From positions 1 to 10,349 of the forward strand of contig JAIXYF010000025.1 in the NCBI GenBank assembly GCA_027490345.1: DNA of 10,349 nt. The letters run 5' to 3'. The notes beneath the pieces were generated by a model. That model had not been told where the DNA came from and did not search any database. It saw nothing but the letters and a program-made list of their open reading frames with translations. The DNA comes from Novosphingobium sp. GTDB taxonomy: Bacteria > Pseudomonadota > Alphaproteobacteria > Sphingomonadales > Sphingomonadaceae. This document shows, one piece after another, positions 7,601 through 10,349 of this stretch (position 1 is its first letter; every line of letters begins with the position of its first letter). Made by a program: the position numbers and the translations under genes.

Positions 7601-9951
7601 TCGCCGCCATGAACCTTGATGGGGACAGCATTCAGGGCGGCGGCGGATATGATATCTTGCGGCTGCTTTCCGGCGGGCTGCTGGAATTCGATGATCTTGC
7701 CAAGGTAACCGGGGTGGAGGAGATCGTTCTTTCAGCGCAAGGCAATAGCCTGACGCTGACCGACGCCAACATTGCTGTGCCCCTGGCTGAAGTCGCTGAC
7801 CAGATCGTGATCCAGAGCTCGGCCGGGACCAACACGATCGATGCAGCCGATCTTACCAAAGGCCGCATCAATGTTGCCGATGCCGGCGGGATCGATACGA
7901 TCAAAGGCGGAGCGCGAACGGATACGCTGCGCCTTTTCGGTGGGAATACCTTCAGGACCGGCGACAGTTTCGACGGCGGCGCTGGTGTGGATCGCATCAT
8001 TTTCGATCGATCCATGAATTTTCTGGGCAACACGCTGACCAGCGTGGAGCAGCTTCTGTTGTTCGGCGGTGCCAGTGCCACAGTCACCATCAGCGGCGAA
8101 AATGCGGCGCAGCTCACCCAAATCGGCAGCTTGTCTGGCCCGGATACCAAAACGCAGACGTATACCGTGCAGCTTTCGCCCGGCTCGACCACCGATCTGT
8201 CGAAGCTGACGCTGATCAACGCCGATGCTGGCGATGCGATCCATGTTGTTGCCACCGCCGGCGGCGGCGATGCCAGCCTCACGCTGTCCGGATCCATCGC
8301 GAGCTTCATCGGCACCGGAAGCAACGAAACGGTGAGCTTTGCGCCGTCCGGAGGCTATCTGGAAGGCGTGGACATCGATGGTGGCTCGGGGGCCGACCGG
8401 ATCACGTTTGATGGCAACCGAAGCGTTGCATCCCTCGATGGCGGCGCGAACGCCGATACGCTGGTACTGAGGATCACTTCCCCCCTCGATCCGACGGACG
8501 CATCGAAAAGGTTCACCATCGATCTGAGCCAGACTGGCAATCAGAACCGGACCACGGGCGGCAAAGGCGGCCAGGTCACAAACTTCGAACGCGTCGATGC
8601 CTCCGCCTCCACGGTGGGCGTGACGCTGACAGGGCCCAGTAATGCGTTCGGCCTTCTCACTGGCGGCAGCGGGGCGGATACCATCACGGCGGGCGCTGGC
8701 GGGGCGGAGATCATCGGCGGGCTGGGCCCTGATCTGCTGACTGGTGGTACCAGCGATGACTTTTTTATCCTGCGCTCCACGCTGGAAGCGCAGGGCGACA
8801 TCATCAATGGCGGGGGCGGCAGCGACGAGATTATCTTGCGAGATACCACCGATCTGACTGGGGCGACGATCAGCGGTGTCGAGACGCTAACTCTGGCCGC
8901 GGTTGACGCGGCGACAGGCTTTGTCGTTGCCCGTGACCTGACCGCGAACCTGACCAGTATGCAAGCGGCGGCCCTGACCACTATTCTCGGCAACGGCCTT
9001 CTTGCCGCTTCGGTCGAAACACTGGTGGTGAACCTTTCAGGCAGCGACCTGCTGGACCTTTCGTCCCTTGCCTTCAATGATTGGAGTGACGGCGATCTGG
9101 TGCGGATCAATGGCACCGAGGGCGATGACACGATCACCGGCACCCGCCAGAACGATGTGATCGTGAGCGGGGGCGGCGGCGATACCCTGTCTGGCGGCGA
9201 TGGCGATGATGTCATCGGCTATGATCTCTACCATTCGCGGGGGCTTGCCGGTGATGCGGGCATCGACACGGTGCGGCTGGACAGCACTGATTTCACTGAT
9301 ACGCCCCAAGCGGTCACGGTTGATCTCGCCGCGGGCACGATCACCGAGGTCTACTCAGGCACCAACTTCCAGTTTGACGCCACTGGCTTCGAGAATGCCG
9401 ATTTCAGCCGGAATGTGCTGAACACCACGCTGATCGGCACCGAAGGCGCCAACACGCTGATCGGCGGATCGGCGGCGGACACGATCACCGGCGGGTTGGG
9501 CGCGGATAGGCTGACGGGCGGCGGCGGGGTGGACCGCTTTGTGTGGAACAGCAAGGAAGAAGGCGGCGATACGATCACCGATTTTGTGCCCGGCACCGAC
9601 GAGCTGGTGTTCAGCAGCGCGGCATTTGGCTTCACCGACGCCAGCTTTGACCGCGTCGTTACGAGTATAAGTGACCTGGACTTCAGTAGTGATCTTTTTA
9701 TACTGTCCGAAGCGGCATCAATCCAGATGATAAAAAATCAATTGGCGGATGCAATGTACGAGCCGGATAAAAATATGTTTTTTATTGCGCCAAATTTTGA
9801 GGGTCACCAGATACTTTATTATAGCCCAAATGCAAAAAGTTTTACTGACAAACCCGATGGTGAGATTTTTTTCTTTGTGCCAGAAATAATCCAGATTGCA
9901 GACCTTGGCATCGGTCCTACGCCGGGGCTGAGCGACTTTGTGTTCATCTGA
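4693..9951 (+). CDS. Giant RTX-like calcium-binding repeat protein, larger paralog (orfB)
   Basis: The product has 1752 residues, no cysteine, no signal peptide, and the same start as orfA (MATFTGQ, then TNNTFTGTAAADLF against TNTFVGTATADLF). Six A modules (headers at D21, D132, D241, D351, D460, D567) are followed by B, B, a seventh A-like unit (about 967-1079), B, then the C region (about 1216-1752). The C region shares blocks with orfA such as VDASAST-GVTLTG, LTGGSG-DTITAG, SVETLVVN, NGTEGDDTITGTRQNDVI and a serralysin-like VDRFVW...DTITDF (1613-1631). It ends SDFVFI, a plausible type I secretion tail. Odd points are near-identical internal repeats, G8 and G7 runs near residues 827 and 850, and an AT-rich stretch coding for about residues 1657-1736. 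It is probably a secreted calcium-dependent surface protein; the specific role is unknown. Confidence 0.85.
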   Translation: MATFTGQKATNNTFTGTAAADLFLWAAADLNSLDKANGGGGVDTLRLTTAGPLVGTAPLAGITGIEQIALAAGGNALTLANGNFAGVAGARINVIGGAGNDTVNASGLTGANRIDVTAGAGMDVLRGGAGADIFRFAAGGLAGDTVVGGLGTDRLVLTTAGPLAAGALAKLSGVEVIDLAAGGNTLSFINDNFTGAANSRISVMGSAGSDVVDGSLVGAGRRFVITAGAGNDVLRGGAGADTFRFRAADLAFDTVRGGAGLDTLQLTSAGVLALGALANLSDVETLQLAEGGNAIKLINANLTGVSGGRITVRGGAAGNDVVNASELTGARAVDVTAGAGLDVLRGGTGNDIFRFKAADLAGDAVVGGRGTDRLVLTTAGPLAAGALAKLSGVEVIDLAAGGNTLSFINGNFTGATNSRISVMGSAGSDVVNGSLVDAGRSFVITAGAGNDVLRGGAGDDVFRFAATALAGDTVSGGEGRDTLQFTTAGTITAAALANVTGVETIRLANGTNSLTLGNANVGNFSTITVIGGSGNDTVDGSGLTGDRDIEIIAGGGNDVLRGGAAGDVFAFAAAELTASDTVAGGGGRDLLLLLSAGEVTAAGLANVSGIEVIYLAAGGNSLTLTDAIYAGVVGLIPIQGTAGASSIDGSALTGSNGLYFRDGGGADTLKGGAGVDILEIGTGGSVFVAGDTFDGGGGDDAIFVYQSMSFLGNTLTNVERLVASSFAGVNVIISGANAAGLRVVGSGTNNRVDDIFTVQLSAGSITDLSNLRLVNADAADAINVVSLGGAGTATQVTLSSSIARFTGGEGSDSVTDRGGMQAIALGGGGDEVRFEGGNLFAAGDTIDGGGGDDSIVFDRSMDFLGNSITNVEQLSYKARAAANVAISGENAARLRTITNVVGLDGFTQTYTVRLTAGSTTNLSNLTLLNRDAGDAINVVSLGGAGTATQVTLSSSIARFTGGEGGDTVSIAAMNLDGDSIQGGGGYDILRLLSGGLLEFDDLAKVTGVEEIVLSAQGNSLTLTDANIAVPLAEVADQIVIQSSAGTNTIDAADLTKGRINVADAGGIDTIKGGARTDTLRLFGGNTFRTGDSFDGGAGVDRIIFDRSMNFLGNTLTSVEQLLLFGGASATVTISGENAAQLTQIGSLSGPDTKTQTYTVQLSPGSTTDLSKLTLINADAGDAIHVVATAGGGDASLTLSGSIASFIGTGSNETVSFAPSGGYLEGVDIDGGSGADRITFDGNRSVASLDGGANADTLVLRITSPLDPTDASKRFTIDLSQTGNQNRTTGGKGGQVTNFERVDASASTVGVTLTGPSNAFGLLTGGSGADTITAGAGGAEIIGGLGPDLLTGGTSDDFFILRSTLEAQGDIINGGGGSDEIILRDTTDLTGATISGVETLTLAAVDAATGFVVARDLTANLTSMQAAALTTILGNGLLAASVETLVVNLSGSDLLDLSSLAFNDWSDGDLVRINGTEGDDTITGTRQNDVIVSGGGGDTLSGGDGDDVIGYDLYHSRGLAGDAGIDTVRLDSTDFTDTPQAVTVDLAAGTITEVYSGTNFQFDATGFENADFSRNVLNTTLIGTEGANTLIGGSAADTITGGLGADRLTGGGGVDRFVWNSKEEGGDTITDFVPGTDELVFSSAAFGFTDASFDRVVTSISDLDFSSDLFILSEAASIQMIKNQLADAMYEPDKNMFFIAPNFEGHQILYYSPNAKSFTDKPDGEIFFFVPEIIQIADLGIGPTPGLSDFVFI
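5143..5411 (+). repeat. Near-identical direct repeat, copy 1 (A module 2 of orfB)
   Basis: This 269-base segment is nearly identical to 5800-6068. The offset is 657 bases, exactly 219 codons or two A modules. The encoded segments both contain TDRLVLTTAGPLAAGALAKL and SGVEVIDLAAGGNTLSFIN, and differ at only a handful of residues (for example D191 against G410 after the shared IN). Confidence 0.9.
5800..6068 (+). repeat. Near-identical direct repeat, copy 2 (A module 4 of orfB)
   Basis: This is the partner of 5143-5411. The similarity includes many silent positions, so it reflects recent copying, not selection on the protein alone. Confidence 0.9.
6751..7137 (+). repeat. B module 1 of orfB
   Basis: Residues about 687-815 carry VAGDTFDGGGGDD, SMSFLGNTLTNVER, ISGANAAGL, FTVQLSAGSITDLSNL and the DAINVVSLGGAGTATQV box. 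The last part is identical at DNA level to B module 2 over 78 bases. Confidence 0.75.
7045..7122 (+). repeat. 78-bp perfect direct repeat, copy 1
   Basis: Bases 7045-7122 are identical to 7507-7584. The 462-base offset equals 154 codons, so recombination between copies would remove or add one B module in frame. Confidence 0.92.
7171..7178 (+). repeat. G8 homopolymer inside orfB
   Basis: Eight consecutive G encode part of the LGGGGDE segment at codons 827-829. Reading on by hand, a one-base gain gives TGA at once (7179-7181) and a one-base loss gives TGA at 7313-7315. A second run of seven G lies at 7240-7246. Confidence 0.9.
7210..7596 (+). repeat. B module 2 of orfB
   Basis: Residues about 840-968 carry AAGDTIDGGGGDD, SMDFLGNSITNVEQ, ISGENAARL, YTVRLTAGSTTNLSNL and DAINVVSLGGAGTATQV. 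It starts 153 residues after B module 1. Confidence 0.75.
7507..7584 (+). repeat. 78-bp perfect direct repeat, copy 2
   Basis: This is the partner of 7045-7122. It ends where A becomes G at the first mismatch (7123 against 7585). Confidence 0.92.
7951..8340 (+). repeat. B module 3 of orfB
   Basis: Residues about 1087-1216 carry RTGDSFDGGAGVD, SMNFLGNTLTSVEQ, ISGENAAQL, YTVQLSPGSTTDLSKL and DAIHVV. An A-like unit at about 7591-7929 separates it from B module 2. It then joins the C region shared with orfA. Confidence 0.75.
9661..9900 (+). other. AT-rich segment within the 3' end of orfB
   Basis: By hand count, 90 of 240 bases are G or C (37.5%), whereas 5401-5460 in the same gene has 44 of 60. 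The segment uses codons rare elsewhere here: several ATA Ile, AAA Lys, and TTT-TTT and TAT-TAT pairs. It stays in frame and encodes the part of the C region that aligns loosely with orfA residues about 1130-1205, including ILYYSPNA against VLYYTSNA. GC-rich sequence resumes at 9901. Confidence 0.85.
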
Positions 9952-9953
9952 AG

Positions 9954-9995
9954 GGCCGGGCACCCCTCCCCGAACGGGTTGGGGCTTTGCTGGCC
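9954..9995 (+). terminator. Hairpin after orfB, possible terminator
   Basis: Starting three bases after the stop codon, GGCC (9954-9957) pairs with GGCC (9992-9995). CCCC (9963-9966) pairs with GGGG (9981-9984), and CCC (9969-9971) pairs with GGG (9976-9978) around a GAAC loop. Only CTTTG follows the inner stem, with no long T run, so intrinsic termination would be weak. Confidence 0.35.
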
Positions 9996-10009
9996 GCAAG
10001 TGTGCCCCA

Positions 10010-10038
10010 TTGCCAAACGGGCGTGTCCCCGCTAATGG
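10010..10038 (+). promoter_or_regulatory. Weak promoter candidate for rplK
   Basis: TTGCCA (10010-10015, five of six to the sigma-70 -35 box) stands 17 bases before TAATGG (10033-10038), a poor -10. It is the best pair I could see in the 219-base gap. rplK would need its own promoter if transcripts end after orfB. Confidence 0.22.
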
Positions 10039-10080
10039 CGCACGCTTCCGGCAGGGGCTTGCGCTTTGCCTGATTCCGCG

Positions 10081-10140
10081 CGGGAGGGTGCCCAGTTCAG
10101 TTGAACGGTGCCCGTCTGACCGCTCACTCTGCGGCGTGAA
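10081..10140 (+). promoter_or_regulatory. Possible structured leader of rplK
   Basis: Two copies of GGTGCCC (10087-10093 and 10107-10113) flank GTTCAGTTGAAC (10095-10106), a 5-bp inverted repeat. CCGC/GCGG (10120-10123, 10131-10134) forms another small stem. In E. coli the product of rplA (L1) represses rplK-rplA by binding the mRNA leader. This could be the counterpart, but I cannot match it to a defined L1 site by eye. Confidence 0.25.
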
Positions 10141-10157
10141 TGCGCGCCAACAGGACG

Positions 10158-10165
10158 AAAGGAGG
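10158..10165 (+). promoter_or_regulatory. Strong ribosome binding site of rplK
   Basis: AAAGGAGG ends 5 bases before the GTG at 10171. It is a near-perfect Shine-Dalgarno sequence that supports the GTG start. Confidence 0.85.
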
Positions 10166-10170
10166 CCCCA

Positions 10171-10349
10171 GTGGCCAAGAAGATTGACGGGTATATCAAG
10201 TTGCAGGTGAAGGCTGGCGAAGCCAAGCCTTCGCCGCCGATCGGGCCTGCGCTCGGTCAGCGCGGTGTCAACATCATGGGTTTCTGCAAGGAATTCAACG
10301 CCGCGACTCAAGAGGTCGAGAAGGGCACCCCGCTGCCCACGATCATCAC
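10171..10349 (+). CDS. rplK: 50S ribosomal protein L11, N-terminal part (cut by window end)
   Basis: L11 binds the GTPase-associated region of 23S rRNA and takes part in factor-dependent GTP hydrolysis and the stringent response. The 59 complete codons visible start GTG-GCC-AAG and give MAKKIDGYIKLQVKAGEAKP, then the family signature SPPIGPALGQRGVNIMGFC and KEFNAATQ. This is the N-terminal domain; the rRNA-binding C-terminal domain lies beyond the window. The usual neighbour rplA should follow. Its normal upstream neighbour nusG is 9.4 kb away because of the two giant genes between them. Confidence 0.97.
   Translation, partial: MAKKIDGYIKLQVKAGEAKPSPPIGPALGQRGVNIMGFCKEFNAATQEVEKGTPLPTII

Noticed and set aside
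969..8340. CRISPR-like or satellite repeats
   Set aside because: The periodicity is about 327 bp, in frame and divergent between units. It encodes protein modules, with no short repeat-spacer structure.
909..9951. Serralysin metalloprotease or pore-forming RTX toxin
   Set aside because: The C-terminal blocks look serralysin-like, but no HExxH zinc motif is present in either protein. There is also no long hydrophobic pore-forming region and no nearby acyltransferase gene. Only the calcium-binding/secretion architecture is shared.
790..10170. Mobile element carrying the giant genes
   Set aside because: No transposase, integrase, terminal inverted repeats, attachment site or target duplication could be seen at either edge.
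9938..10210. Small + strand frame across the orfB-rplK gap
   Set aside because: It starts inside orfB, overlaps the rplK start out of frame, has no ribosome binding site and shows no family features.
9718..10311. Minus-strand 197-codon frame spanning the end of orfB, the gap and the start of rplK
   Set aside because: It overlaps two well-supported + strand genes, has no family resemblance, and changes composition along its length exactly with the + strand GC shift.

Overview
The window looks like the chromosome of a GC-rich alphaproteobacterium. The short SecE, the NusG and the start of ribosomal protein L11 all read like sphingomonad-type sequences (Novosphingobium/Sphingomonas/Erythrobacter group). 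That placement is inferred from memory of these families, not from a search. All supported genes lie on the + strand.

Layout: secE (12-206) and nusG (253-789) open the window, and rplK (L11, from 10171, cut by the window end) closes it. In most bacteria secE, nusG, rplK and rplA form one compact block. Here about 9.4 kb separates nusG from rplK. That space is filled almost completely by two giant paralogous genes: orfA (909-4586, 1225 aa) and orfB (4693-9951, 1752 aa). Both encode cysteine-free, Gly/Asp/Thr-rich, acidic proteins with many dispersed GGxGxD (RTX-type, calcium-binding) motifs. Neither has an N-terminal signal peptide. Both have a serralysin-like C-terminal block and end in a short Asp-Phe-hydrophobic tail, as expected of type I secretion substrates. 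No transporter gene is in the window.

The two giants are built from the same parts. Module A is about 109 aa, module B is about 125 aa, and a shared C-terminal region C is about 525-540 aa. orfA reads A5-B-C and orfB reads A6-B-B-A-B-C. Near-identical DNA tracts within orfB and between the genes point to recent duplication or gene conversion. Two poly-G runs (G8 and G7) in orfB sit where a one-base slip at the G8 run would truncate the protein. The last ~240 bases of coding sequence before the extreme orfB terminus are only 37.5% GC (hand count), in a gene that elsewhere reaches about 73%.

The gaps are short. The two giant genes share a similar 5' leader (TACGT near -75, then a GGGCATCAGC box just before ATGGC). 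The 219-base gap before rplK holds a terminator-like hairpin, a weak promoter candidate and a possible leader structure. These would matter because rplK may no longer be simply cotranscribed with nusG. The likely picture is a pair of very large secreted surface or S-layer-like proteins parked inside the translation/transcription core operon. Their function is not shown by the sequence.
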